From assembly GCF_018687535.1 (NCBI RefSeq), contig NZ_CP061295.1, positions 1,054,001-1,118,000 of the forward strand: a stretch of DNA of 64,000 nt. The letters run 5' to 3'. The notes beneath the pieces are model-generated. The model saw only the letters and a program-made list of their open reading frames with translations. It did not search any database and was not told where the DNA came from. This document shows, piece after piece, positions 49,274-59,339 of the stretch. Positions within the stretch are counted from its first letter, which is position 1, and every line of letters begins with the position of its first letter. This DNA comes from Polynucleobacter sp. MWH-S4W17. GTDB lineage: Bacteria; Pseudomonadota; Gammaproteobacteria; Burkholderiales; Burkholderiaceae. Made by a program: the position numbers and the translations under genes.

Positions 49274-51679
49274 TCAAACAGCGCGAGTACGGGTTACGCG
49301 CATGACATCTGGATTGGCGCGCAAACTGCGCATCACCTTAGAAAGATGCAATCGGTCATAAACCTGGATCGTAAAGCGGATGGTGACCGAATCTTCTTTG
49401 AAGCGATCTTCCATGGATACATTCATGATGTTGGAGTCTGCAGAAGTAACACTGCTCGCCACCCTAGCCAAAACACCCTTACCTTGGCGCGTATCGATTG
49501 CTAGGTCCAATTCAAACTCACGATTCAGATCTTTGCCCCATTCAACCTCGACCCACTTATCACTATCCTTTGAGAGCATGCGCAATGCCACTGTACAGTC
49601 GTTGGTATGAACTTGTAATCCCTCACCCTTACCTAGATAACCAATGATGTTATCGCCTGGAATGGGATGGCAGCAAGTTTGGAAATGAATCGAATTACCC
49701 TCACGCCCATCGACTAGGATGGCTTGACGTTGATGATGGTGACTTGTCTCTTGATTAGGCGCAACCCAATCAGCAACACCCAAGCGCATTTGCTCTGCAC
49801 CACCCTCATCATCAATCAAAATCTTGAGACGAATTGCCAGCTCTTGTGGAGAGCGCCTACCTAAAGCAATATTGACGCACGCTTCTTCGCGGGTTTTGTC
49901 GCCCGTCCAATGCGTTAGCTTTTCCCAAATTTCTGGGCTTAATAAGGCAGCGTCAACGCCCTGCTGACGTAAAGCATTTGCTAAAAGACGCTCGCCTAGT
50001 TGAAGTGATTCAGAATAATGTTTTGTTTTAAGGGAATGCCGTATGGAGGCGCGCGCTTTGCCGGTGCGCACAAACGCAAGCCAACCAGGATTAGGTTGTG
50101 AGCTTGCTGAAGTAATAACTTCAACAATGTCACTATTCTTAAGCTCGCTACGCAAAGGTAATTGCAGGCCGTTGATTTTGACGGCTACGCAGGTATTACC
50201 CAGATCACTATGGATAGAGTATGCAAAATCTAGAGCAGTTGCACCCCTAGGTAAGGCCCTAATCTGCCCAGTTGGCGTAAATACATAAACTGCATCTGGG
50301 AACAAGTCGATTTTGACGTGTTCTAAAAATTCTTGAGAGTCGCCACTGCTATCCTGAATATCAATCAAGGATTGCAGCCATTGGTGGGCTCTGTTTTGCA
50401 CCTCGCTCATATCAGGGGAGCCGTCTTTATAGGCCCAATGCGCAGCTACTCCAGCCTCAGCTACCGCATGCATTTCGGTTGTGCGAATCTGAAACTCTAC
50501 TGGCACTCCTGAAGGACCCAATAAAGTGGTATGTAAAGACTGATAGCCATTTAATTTAGGAATGGCAATGTAATCCTTAAACTTCCCTGGCATGGGCTTG
50601 TATAGAGAATGCAAGATACCGAGTGCGCGATAGCATTCATCAATGGAATGTACGGTAACCCGGAATGCATATACATCCAACACCTGCGAAAAGCTTAAAT
50701 GCTTTGAGCGCATCTTTGTATAGATACTAAAGAGCGTCTTCTCACGACCGCGCAGATCAACCTCTAAATTGGCCTTAGCAAAGGCCATGCGTGATGCCTG
50801 CAAAATCTTCTCAACCATTTCCTTACGGTTGCCACGCGCCCGCTTTACAGCTCCCTCAATAACTCGGAAACGCATGGGCATGGAGTAACGGAAACTGAGA
50901 TCTTGTAGATCACGATAAATGATGTTCAACCCAAGACGATGGGCGATTGGTGCGTAGATTTCGATTGTTTCAGCGGCTACACGACGGCGCTTCTCCATGG
51001 GTACAGCATCCAGGGTACGCATATTGTGGGTACGGTCAGCAAGCTTGACCAAGATGACACGCACATCACGCGCCATGGCCATGAACATCTTGCGAAAGCT
51101 CTCTGCTTGCGCCTCAGCATGGCTTTGAAATTCTAATTTATCGAGTTTAGTTAAGCCCTCAACCAACTCTGCCACCTTATTGCCAAACTTTTCAACCAAA
51201 TCTGCTTTAGTGCAGCCGGTATCTTCAATCACATCGTGCATCAATGCGGCCATGATGGATGGCGCATCCAAGCGCCACGTTGCGCATAGTTCGGCTACAG
51301 CAACTGGATGGGTAATATAAGGTTCGCCGCTATGACGGTATTGACCTAGATGAGCAGCATCAGAAAACTGAAATGCCTTTTTAACTTGTGCAATTTCTTC
51401 GGGTTTCAAATAGGAAAGCTTAGATAGCAATCCCTCAATAGAAACTACTTGGTGTTTGAGCGGAAGTATCGGCGCAGATGTCGGACCGAACAAATGACGA
51501 CTCGATTGCGCCAACAAACTCGCAATGATGGATTTTTTACCACTTTGAATTGGTGTGTCGGAAATCGTATCCAACAACTGTGCTTGAGCTGAGTCTCGTG
51601 ATGAGTCAAGCGAAGCATCCTTAGACGAGATGCTTCCTACTTTTTCCGATGTATTGGCTAGTCCTAAAGGGAGCTCCAC
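49274..51679 (-). CDS. spoT: Bifunctional (p)ppGpp synthetase/hydrolase SpoT
   Basis: An 801-residue stringent-response enzyme. The HD hydrolase domain is intact (His116, His148-Asp149 in AALMHDVIEDTG), so this is the SpoT/Rel type rather than hydrolase-dead RelA. The synthetase domain shows KFKDYIAIPKLNGYQSLHT, followed by TGS (about 455-515) and a C-terminal ACT domain. The start is a GTG with AAGGGG 7 bases upstream. The first roughly 75 residues are a polar extension of low complexity. It follows rpoZ by 15 bp, the usual gmk-rpoZ-spoT order. Confidence 0.94.
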   Translation of the reverse strand: MELPLGLANTSEKVGSISSKDASLDSSRDSAQAQLLDTISDTPIQSGKKSIIASLLAQSSRHLFGPTSAPILPLKHQVVSIEGLLSKLSYLKPEEIAQVKKAFQFSDAAHLGQYRHSGEPYITHPVAVAELCATWRLDAPSIMAALMHDVIEDTGCTKADLVEKFGNKVAELVEGLTKLDKLEFQSHAEAQAESFRKMFMAMARDVRVILVKLADRTHNMRTLDAVPMEKRRRVAAETIEIYAPIAHRLGLNIIYRDLQDLSFRYSMPMRFRVIEGAVKRARGNRKEMVEKILQASRMAFAKANLEVDLRGREKTLFSIYTKMRSKHLSFSQVLDVYAFRVTVHSIDECYRALGILHSLYKPMPGKFKDYIAIPKLNGYQSLHTTLLGPSGVPVEFQIRTTEMHAVAEAGVAAHWAYKDGSPDMSEVQNRAHQWLQSLIDIQDSSGDSQEFLEHVKIDLFPDAVYVFTPTGQIRALPRGATALDFAYSIHSDLGNTCVAVKINGLQLPLRSELKNSDIVEVITSASSQPNPGWLAFVRTGKARASIRHSLKTKHYSESLQLGERLLANALRQQGVDAALLSPEIWEKLTHWTGDKTREEACVNIALGRRSPQELAIRLKILIDDEGGAEQMRLGVADWVAPNQETSHHHQRQAILVDGREGNSIHFQTCCHPIPGDNIIGYLGKGEGLQVHTNDCTVALRMLSKDSDKWVEVEWGKDLNREFELDLAIDTRQGKGVLARVASSVTSADSNIMNVSMEDRFKEDSVTIRFTIQVYDRLHLSKVMRSLRANPDVMRVTRTRAV

Positions 51680-51694
51680 ACCGGAACCCCTTAA

Positions 51695-51898
51695 TTAGAG
51701 GGGTACTTTGGTCAACATGTCACGGTCAGTCACACCAGCAGCCACTTCACGCAATGCAACTACGGTAGCTTTATCTCTGGACTCAACACGTGGGGAGTGA
51801 CCTTGTACTAATTGGCGAGCACGATATGTCGCAGCCAAAACCAGTTCAAAACGGTTTGGAATAGTTTTAAGGCAATCTTCTACAGTAATACGTGCCAT
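51695..51898 (-). CDS. rpoZ: DNA-directed RNA polymerase omega subunit
   Basis: A 67-residue subunit that assists beta-prime folding and, in proteobacteria, contributes to the ppGpp site. The N terminus [20 protein letters not shown] and the following ATYRARQL match the family, and the length fits. It lies between gmk (44 bp) and spoT (15 bp). Confidence 0.96.
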   Translation of the reverse strand: MARITVEDCLKTIPNRFELVLAATYRARQLVQGHSPRVESRDKATVVALREVAAGVTDRDMLTKVPL

Positions 51899-51942
51899 TC
51901 TGGACTCACTTAATTTAGCTTCAATACCTATAGGATAACTGA

Positions 51943-52581
51943 TTAGACCCCGAGACGCTTCAAAAGTGCTGGATTTCTGGCCATACTGGGGCCAGAGCGC
52001 AGCCGGCTGGAAGCTAATATGTGCTTTAAATCGACCAAAGCCTGGTCAAAAGAATCGTTCACCACGATGTAATCTGCCTCATGAGCATGCAGAAGCTCTA
52101 CATGGGCAGCCGCCAAGCGCCGTTGAATCGTTGCTTCATCGTCCTGACCACGCTTACGTAGACGCTCTTCTAAAGCCTCTATGGATGGCGGGAAGATAAA
52201 GATCCACTGCACAGAGGGTATTAACTTCCGAATTTGTTGGGCACCCTGCCAATCAATCTCCAGCATGACATCACTGCCAGACTGCATTTGAGATTCAATC
52301 CAAGGTTTTGAGGTGCCATAAAAATGACCATGGACTTCTGCCCACTCTAAAAAATGTCCCTGATCACGTTCTTGCAAAAAATCTTCTTTTGCCAGAAACC
52401 GGTAATCCTTGCCATCCACTTCACCAGGTCGTGGTGTGCGTGTGGTGGTTGATAAAGATAACTTCAGTCCCGCTTCGTCTTTAAGCAAGGCATTTACCAA
52501 AGAGGATTTTCCTGCGCCTGAGGGCGCAACAATCATCAACATGCTGCCTTGGTAGGATGGTGTTGGAGTGGAGTTAGTCAT
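51943..52581 (-). CDS. gmk: Guanylate kinase
   Basis: A 212-residue nucleotide kinase converting GMP to GDP with ATP. The P-loop is [14 protein letters not shown], followed by the GMP-binding [17 protein letters not shown] and [13 protein letters not shown]. The N terminus has about 14 extra residues before the first strand. The gene lies 16 bp after yicC and is co-directional with rpoZ and spoT, linking guanine nucleotide supply to the stringent response. Confidence 0.96.
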   Translation of the reverse strand: MTNSTPTPSYQGSMLMIVAPSGAGKSSLVNALLKDEAGLKLSLSTTTRTPRPGEVDGKDYRFLAKEDFLQERDQGHFLEWAEVHGHFYGTSKPWIESQMQSGSDVMLEIDWQGAQQIRKLIPSVQWIFIFPPSIEALEERLRKRGQDDEATIQRRLAAAHVELLHAHEADYIVVNDSFDQALVDLKHILASSRLRSGPSMARNPALLKRLGV

Positions 52582-52597
52582 AAATCAATAGTAAGGA

Positions 52598-53527
52598 TTA
52601 CTCGAGGTTTTGAACTTGCTCACGCATTTGCTCAATCATAAGCTTGAGTTCTAAGGCTGCTTGTGTGCACTCCCCTGATACAGACTTTGAGCTTAAGGTA
52701 TTGGCTTCGCGATTTAACTCTTGCATCAAAAAATCTAAACGCTTACCAACAGGGCCTTTGCCTGCAAGCGCGGTATCTACTGCCTGAAGATGGGTCTTTA
52801 AGCGTGCGAACTCTTCAGCCACATCGATGCGCACTGCATAGAGCACAACTTCTTGACGAATGCGCTCCATCAGTTCAGCGCCTGCCTTGGCTTGTTCTTG
52901 AGCAGCTAGCGCTTCAGCGAGACGCTCTGTGAGTTTTTCTTGGTACTGAGCCACATACTCTGGAACTTTAGGTTCAATCACTTTCACGATGTCACGCATC
53001 TTGCCAGTGATACTGGTAAGTACACCAACCAAGGCCTTACCCTCGGCGTGACGACTTTCCATCAGCGCTGCGAGAGCAGCTCGTCCAGCCTCGACTGCAG
53101 CAGTAATCCAACTATCTTCCTCGCCCCGCGGCTCAGAGACAACGCCTGGCCAGCGCAGCACTTCAGCAATGCTCAACTCTTGGGCTTTAGGAAATGCATC
53201 TTGGGCTTTTTCTTGCAGGGTATACAAAGCGTCTAAGCGGTCTTTATTAATGGCCCCAAGTGCATGAGGATTGCTTTTGGCGGCACCTGCTGCTGCGCTA
53301 TTGACCCGCCATGCGGCCCTAAATTCGACTTTTCCGCGCGATAGGCTTTGGGTAGCCAGTTCTCGCAAGGCAGGCTCTGCCCCACGACACTCGTCCGGAA
53401 GACGAAATCCTAGATCTAGAAAGCGGCTATTAACAGCCCGACATTCCACCTGCAGATCAGCAACTACGCCCGCTCCTAGGGAGACTTGGCGAGAAGCGCT
53501 GCCATAACCAGTCATGCTCGATATCAT
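52598..53527 (-). CDS. yicC: YicC family endoribonuclease
   Basis: A 309-residue protein of the YicC/YloC family; E. coli YicC has been described as an endoribonuclease that acts on RNA. The conserved start MISSMTGYGSA and the segment ECRAVNSRFLDLGFRLP are present, as is the C-terminal DUF1732-type ending (KRLDFLMQELNREANTLSSK). The start at 53527 mirrors the E. coli N terminus. It is divergent from rph and first in the yicC-gmk-rpoZ-spoT series. Confidence 0.93.
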   Translation of the reverse strand: MISSMTGYGSASRQVSLGAGVVADLQVECRAVNSRFLDLGFRLPDECRGAEPALRELATQSLSRGKVEFRAAWRVNSAAAGAAKSNPHALGAINKDRLDALYTLQEKAQDAFPKAQELSIAEVLRWPGVVSEPRGEEDSWITAAVEAGRAALAALMESRHAEGKALVGVLTSITGKMRDIVKVIEPKVPEYVAQYQEKLTERLAEALAAQEQAKAGAELMERIRQEVVLYAVRIDVAEEFARLKTHLQAVDTALAGKGPVGKRLDFLMQELNREANTLSSKSVSGECTQAALELKLMIEQMREQVQNLE

Positions 53528-53594
53528 ATGGACATTGTAGATTCATTATTGAACTAGACCCGATTCAGACCCTAACCCCACAGGACCCCTATCC

Positions 53595-54335
53595 ATGAGC
53601 ACAGCAAACCCAGCCAATATTGCCCGCCCTAGCGGCCGTAATCCCACCGATTTGCGCCCAGTTACCATTTCTAGAGCCTTCACCAAACATGCTGAAGGAT
53701 CAGTATTGATCGCCTTTGGGGATACCAAGGTACTGTGTACTGCCAGCATTCTCGAAAAGGTGCCTCCGCATAAGAAAGGCTCTGGCGAAGGTTGGGTTAC
53801 TGCTGAATATGGCATGCTGCCCCGCTCCACCCATACCCGTAGTGATCGTGAGGCGGCCCGCGGCAAACAATCAGGCCGTACCCAAGAAATCCAACGCCTC
53901 ATTGGTCGTGCCATGCGTAGCGTCTTTGATTTAAAAGTATTGGGCGAAAGAACTATTCACCTCGATTGCGACGTACTGCAGGCTGATGGCGGAACACGTA
54001 CTGCATCTATTACCGGCGCCTATGTTGCGGCTCGTGATGCAGTAAACCAACTTCTTAAAAGTGGCGCCCTAAGCAAGGACCCCATTATCGATAGCGTTGC
54101 CGCAATTTCTGTTGGCATTTATCAAGGCGTTCCAGTGCTGGACTTGGATTACCCAGAAGACTCTTCATGCGATACCGATATGAATGTGGTCATGACGGGC
54201 AAAGGCGGAATGATTGAAGTTCAAGGCACAGCAGAAGGCGCTGCTTTCTCTCGAGCAGAACTCAATGCACTCCTGGATCTGGCCGAGCAAGGCATTCAAG
54301 AGCTCACCCAAATGCAAAGCGATGCATTGAAATAA
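53595..54335 (+). CDS. rph: Ribonuclease PH
   Basis: A 246-residue phosphorolytic exoribonuclease that trims tRNA 3' ends. The family blocks [36 protein letters not shown] and [18 protein letters not shown] are intact. It is the first gene of the rph-rdgB-hemW operon, with rdgB 8 bp downstream. Unlike E. coli K-12, where rph is frameshifted, the frame here is complete. Confidence 0.96.
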   Translation: MSTANPANIARPSGRNPTDLRPVTISRAFTKHAEGSVLIAFGDTKVLCTASILEKVPPHKKGSGEGWVTAEYGMLPRSTHTRSDREAARGKQSGRTQEIQRLIGRAMRSVFDLKVLGERTIHLDCDVLQADGGTRTASITGAYVAARDAVNQLLKSGALSKDPIIDSVAAISVGIYQGVPVLDLDYPEDSSCDTDMNVVMTGKGGMIEVQGTAEGAAFSRAELNALLDLAEQGIQELTQMQSDALK

Positions 54336-54343
54336 AGATCGAC

Positions 54344-54934
54344 ATGCAAAAGCTCGTTCTCGCATCCAATAATACCGGCAAGGTCAAAGAGTTTGAGGCG
54401 CTATTGGCGCCCTTAAACTTTCAAGTGATTCCCCAGGGTGAATTAGGCATACCTTCTGCTGAAGAGCCTCACTTCACCTTTGTTGAAAATGCCCTTGCTA
54501 AGGCAAGGCATGCAAGCGCTGCGTCAGGCTTACCGGCATTAGCTGATGACTCCGGAATTTGTGCTCATGCTCTAAATGGCCAGCCTGGCGTTTTATCGGC
54601 TCGCTTTGCGGGTGAGCAAGGTGATGATGCTGCGAACAATCGAAAACTCATTCAAGATTTAAAAGATCAGGCAGATCGAGGCGCGCATTATGTGTGCGCA
54701 TTGGTTTTCGTAAATAGCGCAAATGATCCTGAACCCATCATTGTTCAAGCACGTTGGTATGGGCAAATTATTGATCATGCATCTGGTAACAATGGTTTTG
54801 GGTATGACCCCCACTTCTTTTTGCCCGAGCAACAATGTACTGCTGCTGAGCTAGAGCCAGAAAAAAAGAATTTAATCAGTCATCGCGGTCAAGCACTACG
54901 TGAACTGATTGCACAACTCAAAAGCCGTGCTTAA
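54344..54934 (+). CDS. rdgB: dITP/XTP pyrophosphatase
   Basis: A 196-residue house-cleaning NTPase that removes deaminated purine nucleotides. Motifs are LASNNTGKVKEFEALL at the N terminus, ADDSGICAHALNGQPGVLSA in the centre and GFGYDPHFFLPE later. It lies between rph and hemW; the hemW start overlaps its last codons. Confidence 0.96.
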   Translation: MQKLVLASNNTGKVKEFEALLAPLNFQVIPQGELGIPSAEEPHFTFVENALAKARHASAASGLPALADDSGICAHALNGQPGVLSARFAGEQGDDAANNRKLIQDLKDQADRGAHYVCALVFVNSANDPEPIIVQARWYGQIIDHASGNNGFGYDPHFFLPEQQCTAAELEPEKKNLISHRGQALRELIAQLKSRA

Positions 54935-56114
54935 TTCAAGCCTCACCAAAGTAACGCTGACTGCATTGCCTCCTTTGGCTTTGTATATTCACTTTCCTTG
55001 GTGCGAAAAGAAATGTCCCTATTGCGATTTCAATTCACATCAAATTAAAGAGGGTATTAGTAAGGCTGGGTTTGACGAACAGCGTTATATCAATGCACTA
55101 ATTGCTGACCTAGAAACCGAACTTCCTAATATTTGGGGGCGTCAAGTCCACAGCATCTTTATTGGTGGCGGAACGCCAAGCCTGCTATCTGCCGAAGGCA
55201 TGGATCAACTGCTTTGTGCCGTTCGCGCTCGAGTGAACCTTGAGCCCGATGCTGAAATTACGATGGAGGCAAATCCAGGATCCATTGAGGCAGATAAATT
55301 TGCAGGATTTGCAAAGGCAGGCATTAATCGAGTATCGATCGGAGTTCAGAGCTTTCAGGATGAACAGCTCAAAGCCCTGGGACGTATACACAATGGCGAG
55401 GAAGCCAAGCGTGCAATCGCAATTGCCCTGAAACACTTCAAAGCGGTGAATCTGGACTTGATGTACGGACTCCCAATGCAGACTTTAGAGTTGGCTAAAG
55501 CGGATATTGAGATGGCCCTTTCTTTTAAAACCCCTCATCTCTCTTTTTACAATCTCACGCTGGAACCAAATACCTACTTTGCAAACTTTCCACCGCAATT
55601 ACCTAGCGATGATGAAGTGGATGCCATCTTTGAGCAGAATTTAGATTTACTCACCAAGGCAGGCTATAACCGTTATGAAGTCTCTGCCTATGCTCAGAAA
55701 AACCAAGAGTGCAAACACAATCTGAACTACTGGCGCTTTGGTGATTACATTGGCATTGGCGCAGGTGCTCATGGAAAGATTTCTTTTCCAGACAAGATTA
55801 CTCGCCAAGTAAGGGAGCGTCATCCAGAAAGTTATATGCAAGCAATGGAAACTAAAGGCAATGCATTAATTGAATCTAGGGTTCTTGAAGCTAAGGATCT
55901 GCCTTTCGAATTCATGCTCAATACTCTAAGGCTGACCGATGGCGTTGCCACCAATACTTTCAGCGAGAGAACTGGGCTACCCTTAAACGTGATAAGCAAA
56001 GCCTTGGCAGAGGCTAGCAATAAGCAGCTGCTAGATGAGAATCCTAGTCAGCTGAAAGCCACTCCACTAGGAATGCGCTACCTCAACAATCTTCAAGAGA
56101 TGTTTTTGGATTGA
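54927..56114 (+). CDS. hemW: Radical SAM heme chaperone HemW
   Basis: A 395-residue radical-SAM-type protein. The iron-sulfur motif is CEKKCPYC (Cys26, Cys30, Cys33), in the form seen in HemW, which binds and delivers heme and is not the coproporphyrinogen dehydrogenase HemN. Other family blocks are SIFIGGGTPSLLS and ISIGVQSFQ-like RVSIGVQSFQDEQLKALGR. I chose the GTG at 54927, overlapping rdgB by 8 bp; a TTG at 54909 or later TTG codons are alternatives, so the first 15 residues are uncertain. Confidence 0.92.
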   Translation: MLNSSLTKVTLTALPPLALYIHFPWCEKKCPYCDFNSHQIKEGISKAGFDEQRYINALIADLETELPNIWGRQVHSIFIGGGTPSLLSAEGMDQLLCAVRARVNLEPDAEITMEANPGSIEADKFAGFAKAGINRVSIGVQSFQDEQLKALGRIHNGEEAKRAIAIALKHFKAVNLDLMYGLPMQTLELAKADIEMALSFKTPHLSFYNLTLEPNTYFANFPPQLPSDDEVDAIFEQNLDLLTKAGYNRYEVSAYAQKNQECKHNLNYWRFGDYIGIGAGAHGKISFPDKITRQVRERHPESYMQAMETKGNALIESRVLEAKDLPFEFMLNTLRLTDGVATNTFSERTGLPLNVISKALAEASNKQLLDENPSQLKATPLGMRYLNNLQEMFLD

Positions 56115-56127
56115 CTTGCCTTGAGAG

Positions 56128-56925
56128 CTAGTTACCAGTCCAAATCGGTGGCTCGCCCTTTAAAAAAGCAGCGACTCCGTTTTTGAAATCATGACTGCCA
56201 TAGGTTTCACTGATGAGATCATTGCAATCAGGCAGATTATTTTTTATTAATCTTGCTAATACTAGCTTGCTTGATTTTTGGGTGATGGGAGCCAATTTAC
56301 TCAATCGTTCTGCAAGAACATCGGCCTCATGCCCTAACTGATCTTGTTCGTATGTTGCTAATAGAAATCCCTGCTTTAGTAACTCTGGAGCTGAAATCAT
56401 TTCCGCGAGAAGCAGCATACGTTTAACAATGTTGATTCCCAAGTGGGCAACTAACCAAGCGACATTTGCAGCAGACAAACAGTTGCCAAGCGTTTTCGCA
56501 ATTGGAACGCCAAACTTAGCTTCGGGAGTTGAGATTCGGAAGTCACAGCAACTGGCTATTGCTAATCCGCCACCAACAGCCATGCCATCGACGATAGCAA
56601 TTGTTGAAATAGGCAAGGTGGCAAGCGGGCCTAGGTAATCATCAATCCCCTCTTCATAACGAATACCATCTTGACCATCTTTAAAACTAGCAAATTGCGC
56701 TATATCGCTGCCGGATATAAAAGACTTGCCACCAGCACCGCGCAAGATGGCTACACGTATCTTGGGATTCTTGGCAATATCTTCACAGATTGACTTCAGG
56801 CTTTGATACATCCCTACTGTCATTGCATTGCGAGCTGCTACATGATCAAAATTTATGTAGGCAATGTTACCCTGCGTCTCTAAAACGACTTGAGCAACAT
56901 TACCTCCTTTTCCGGAATCACTCAT
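56128..56925 (-). CDS. Enoyl-CoA hydratase/isomerase (crotonase) family protein
   Basis: A 265-residue crotonase-fold protein. The CoA-binding and oxyanion segments are visible (GGKSFISGSDIAQF and DGMAVGGGLAIASCCDFRIS). The two catalytic glutamates of enoyl-CoA hydratase are replaced: by comparison with the rat enzyme, Glu144 corresponds to Ala122 and Glu164 to Ile142, with the 20-residue spacing preserved. It is therefore unlikely to be a classical hydratase and may be an isomerase, lyase or hydrolase. It sits 7 bp downstream of a Bug gene and near a class III CoA-transferase. Confidence 0.83.
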   Translation of the reverse strand: MSDSGKGGNVAQVVLETQGNIAYINFDHVAARNAMTVGMYQSLKSICEDIAKNPKIRVAILRGAGGKSFISGSDIAQFASFKDGQDGIRYEEGIDDYLGPLATLPISTIAIVDGMAVGGGLAIASCCDFRISTPEAKFGVPIAKTLGNCLSAANVAWLVAHLGINIVKRMLLLAEMISAPELLKQGFLLATYEQDQLGHEADVLAERLSKLAPITQKSSKLVLARLIKNNLPDCNDLISETYGSHDFKNGVAAFLKGEPPIWTGN

Positions 56926-56932
56926 AGGGAGT

Positions 56933-57922
56933 TTATTCAGCCTTAATATTCAGACTCTTTACTAAACGCTGGTATTTAGCCAGTTCGCCAGCCAAGAACA
57001 AACTAAATGCAGCAGGCGTTGCAGGACCTTCAGGTTGCAAGCCCTGTGAATCAAGTGTCTTTTTAATTTGTGGATCGGCCATGGCGGCTTTAACAGCCTG
57101 GTCAATCTTGTTCACTACTGCTGGATCCATGCCCTTTGGACCCATGATGGAGTACCAGTTGGTGACGTCAAATCCTGTAATACCTACTTCGTTAAACGTG
57201 GGTACGTTTGGAAGTATGGATAAACGCTTTGGAGTAGAGATCGCCAAGGCCTTTAGGCTGCCGTCTTTAATTTGCTGCAAGTTCGGTGGCAAGGTATCAA
57301 AGTTCATCGTAATTTGACCACCCAGCAAATCAATGATGGCCTGACCGCTACCCTTATAAGGAACGTGATTGAGCTGGATACCAGCAATCTTGGCAAACAA
57401 AGCGCCTGCTAAGTGTTGAGTACTGCCAATACCAGACGAACCATAAGTCATCTGACCTGGATTTGCTTTAGCAAGAGAAATCAATTGTGAGACTGAGTTC
57501 ACAGGCAATGAAGCCTTCACTACTAAAACGTTCGGTACATATCCCAAATAAGTAATGGGTGTGAAATCCGTTGCGGGATTGTATTGAACGTTAGTCAGCA
57601 CAAATGGTGCAATCGCATTGGAATTGGAGTGCCCTACCAGCAAGGTGTAGCCATCCGGATTCGCCTTGGAAACTTGATCGGCTGCAATAGTGCCAGCTGC
57701 ACCTGATTTATTTTCAACAATCACGCTTTGACCGAGAATCTCACCCATTTTTGGAGCCAGGGCTCGAGCAACAATATCGGTACCGCCACCTGGTGCAAAA
57801 CCCACGATCAATCGGATTGGTTTTGTTGGGTAAGACTGCTGTCCTAAAGCAAAGAACGAACTCGTAGCCAGCGTAATGGCGAGCAAACTACGAACAGCCC
57901 ACTGAGGCGATTTAAGCAACAT
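56933..57922 (-). CDS. Bug-family tripartite tricarboxylate transporter substrate-binding protein
   Basis: A 329-residue periplasmic receptor with a signal peptide ending near FALGQQ. The hallmarks are [19 protein letters not shown] at the mature start and [19 protein letters not shown] in the middle. Together with the crotonase-fold gene 7 bp downstream and the divergent CoA-transferase, it may serve uptake and activation of an organic acid. It is the third Bug gene of the window and lacks membrane partners. Confidence 0.9.
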   Translation of the reverse strand: MLLKSPQWAVRSLLAITLATSSFFALGQQSYPTKPIRLIVGFAPGGGTDIVARALAPKMGEILGQSVIVENKSGAAGTIAADQVSKANPDGYTLLVGHSNSNAIAPFVLTNVQYNPATDFTPITYLGYVPNVLVVKASLPVNSVSQLISLAKANPGQMTYGSSGIGSTQHLAGALFAKIAGIQLNHVPYKGSGQAIIDLLGGQITMNFDTLPPNLQQIKDGSLKALAISTPKRLSILPNVPTFNEVGITGFDVTNWYSIMGPKGMDPAVVNKIDQAVKAAMADPQIKKTLDSQGLQPEGPATPAAFSLFLAGELAKYQRLVKSLNIKAE

Positions 57923-57950
57923 AAAGTCTCCAAAATTGTTTTTATTGTGT

Positions 57951-57979
57951 TTGATACTATTAGAGGCTCATTCTAAACA
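57951..57979 (+). promoter_or_regulatory. Candidate sigma-70 promoter for the CoA-transferase gene
   Basis: TTGATA and TAAACA are separated by exactly 17 bp, 20 bp upstream of the CoA-transferase ATG. The -35 box matches four or five consensus positions; the -10 box is only moderate. No operator is recognisable. Confidence 0.45.
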
Positions 57980-57998
57980 TATAAGAAGCCACGAGACA

Positions 57999-59246
57999 AT
58001 GACGAAAACACCTATAAATGCTGCTTTAAATAGCGCTCGTGATGGATCAAGGCCGCTACCTCTCTCAGGAGTACGTGTGCTTGACGTCAGCCAAGTCATG
58101 GCCGGCCCTTACTGCTGCATGCTCTTGGCAGACCTTGGTGCTGATGTCATCAAAATCGAGCCTCCCGGTACCGGTGATCAGACACGTGGCGCAATGGGTT
58201 TCAAGATGAAGGGTTCAGACAGCATGGGCTTTCTGAACATGAACCGCAATAAACGCAGTCTCACCTTAAATCTCAAAACTGAGGCCGGTAAGAAGGTGTT
58301 TTTTGAGTTGGTCAAAACTGCAGATATTTTGGTAGAGAACTATCGCCCTGGTGTTATGAAAAAACTAGGGATTGATTACGCCTCTTTAAAAGACATCAAT
58401 CCTGGTTTGGTCTATGCCAGTATTTCTGGGTTTGGCCAAACTGGTCCGTGGGCAGATCGCCCTGGTTTTGATCTCATGGCTCAGGCAATGTCTGGCGTCA
58501 TGAGCGTCACAGGCTATCCAGATGGCCCTCCTGTTAAAGCCGGTGTTCCGGTAGCTGATATTGGCTGCGCCCTTTTTGCGGTATATGGAATATTGTCGGC
58601 ATACATCGGCAAAACCAAAAGTGGTGAAGGTCAATTTATAGATGCCTCACTCTTTGATTCGGCCTTGGCATTCTCCATTTGGGATACCGCTCAATACTGG
58701 GGTACCGGAGTTGAGCCCTACAAACTTGGCACAGCTAATCATATGAGCGCCCCCTACCAGGCTATGAAAGCTGCTGATGGTTACTTTGTCATGGGCGCTA
58801 CGAATCAAAAACTCTGGAAGTTACTTTGCGACAAGATTGAACGCCCTGAATTATTTGAAGATGCCCGTTTTAAAACCAATCCACTGCGCTTAGCCAATCG
58901 CTTAGAGCTGGCTTCTGAGCTTGAGAAAACATTTGTCTCTAAAACTGCGGATGAATGGGTAGACACCTTATTAACGGCAGGCATCCCTGCAGGCCCAATC
59001 AATACCTACCCAGAGGCATTCGATAGCGAGCATGGCCGTCATCGTAAGATGCGGATGGAGATTGATCATCCTATTGAAGGCAAGGTACCCAATATTGGTT
59101 TCGCCGTCAAAATGAATGGCACGCCACAACAGGTGTATCGCCACCCTCCTTTATTGGGTGAACATACCAGCGAGCTTCTTGCTGAGCTTGGTATCGCGGG
59201 TGATGAACTGAAGTCTCTTGATGCAGGTGGCGCATTTGCACCTTAG
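57999..59246 (+). CDS. CaiB/BaiF class III CoA-transferase
   Basis: A 415-residue enzyme that transfers CoA between carboxylic acids through aspartyl-CoA. The start of the fold is LSGVRVLDVSQVMAGPYC, the CoA-binding region is VIKIEPPGTGDQTRG, and the catalytic aspartate is Asp187 in PVADIGCALF. The donor and acceptor acids are not deducible. I used the ATG at 57999; the open frame begins 63 bp earlier but would cover the probable promoter. It diverges from the Bug and crotonase genes. Confidence 0.9.
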   Translation: MTKTPINAALNSARDGSRPLPLSGVRVLDVSQVMAGPYCCMLLADLGADVIKIEPPGTGDQTRGAMGFKMKGSDSMGFLNMNRNKRSLTLNLKTEAGKKVFFELVKTADILVENYRPGVMKKLGIDYASLKDINPGLVYASISGFGQTGPWADRPGFDLMAQAMSGVMSVTGYPDGPPVKAGVPVADIGCALFAVYGILSAYIGKTKSGEGQFIDASLFDSALAFSIWDTAQYWGTGVEPYKLGTANHMSAPYQAMKAADGYFVMGATNQKLWKLLCDKIERPELFEDARFKTNPLRLANRLELASELEKTFVSKTADEWVDTLLTAGIPAGPINTYPEAFDSEHGRHRKMRMEIDHPIEGKVPNIGFAVKMNGTPQQVYRHPPLLGEHTSELLAELGIAGDELKSLDAGGAFAP

Positions 59247-59288
59247 TTTGCGCCTTGATGAATCAAAAGAGTACTAAAAAGAATTAGC

Positions 59289-59312
59289 AAAAAAGACTCC
59301 AAAGAGTCTTTT
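59289..59312. terminator. Bidirectional intrinsic terminator
   Basis: Perfect 9-bp arms AAAAGACTC and GAGTCTTTT enclose a four-base CAAA loop, with further A residues on one side. It lies between the convergent CoA-transferase and alkylsulfatase genes and can serve both. Confidence 0.85.
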
Positions 59313-59339
59313 GCAACTATTGGAAGGCCTACATACTAG

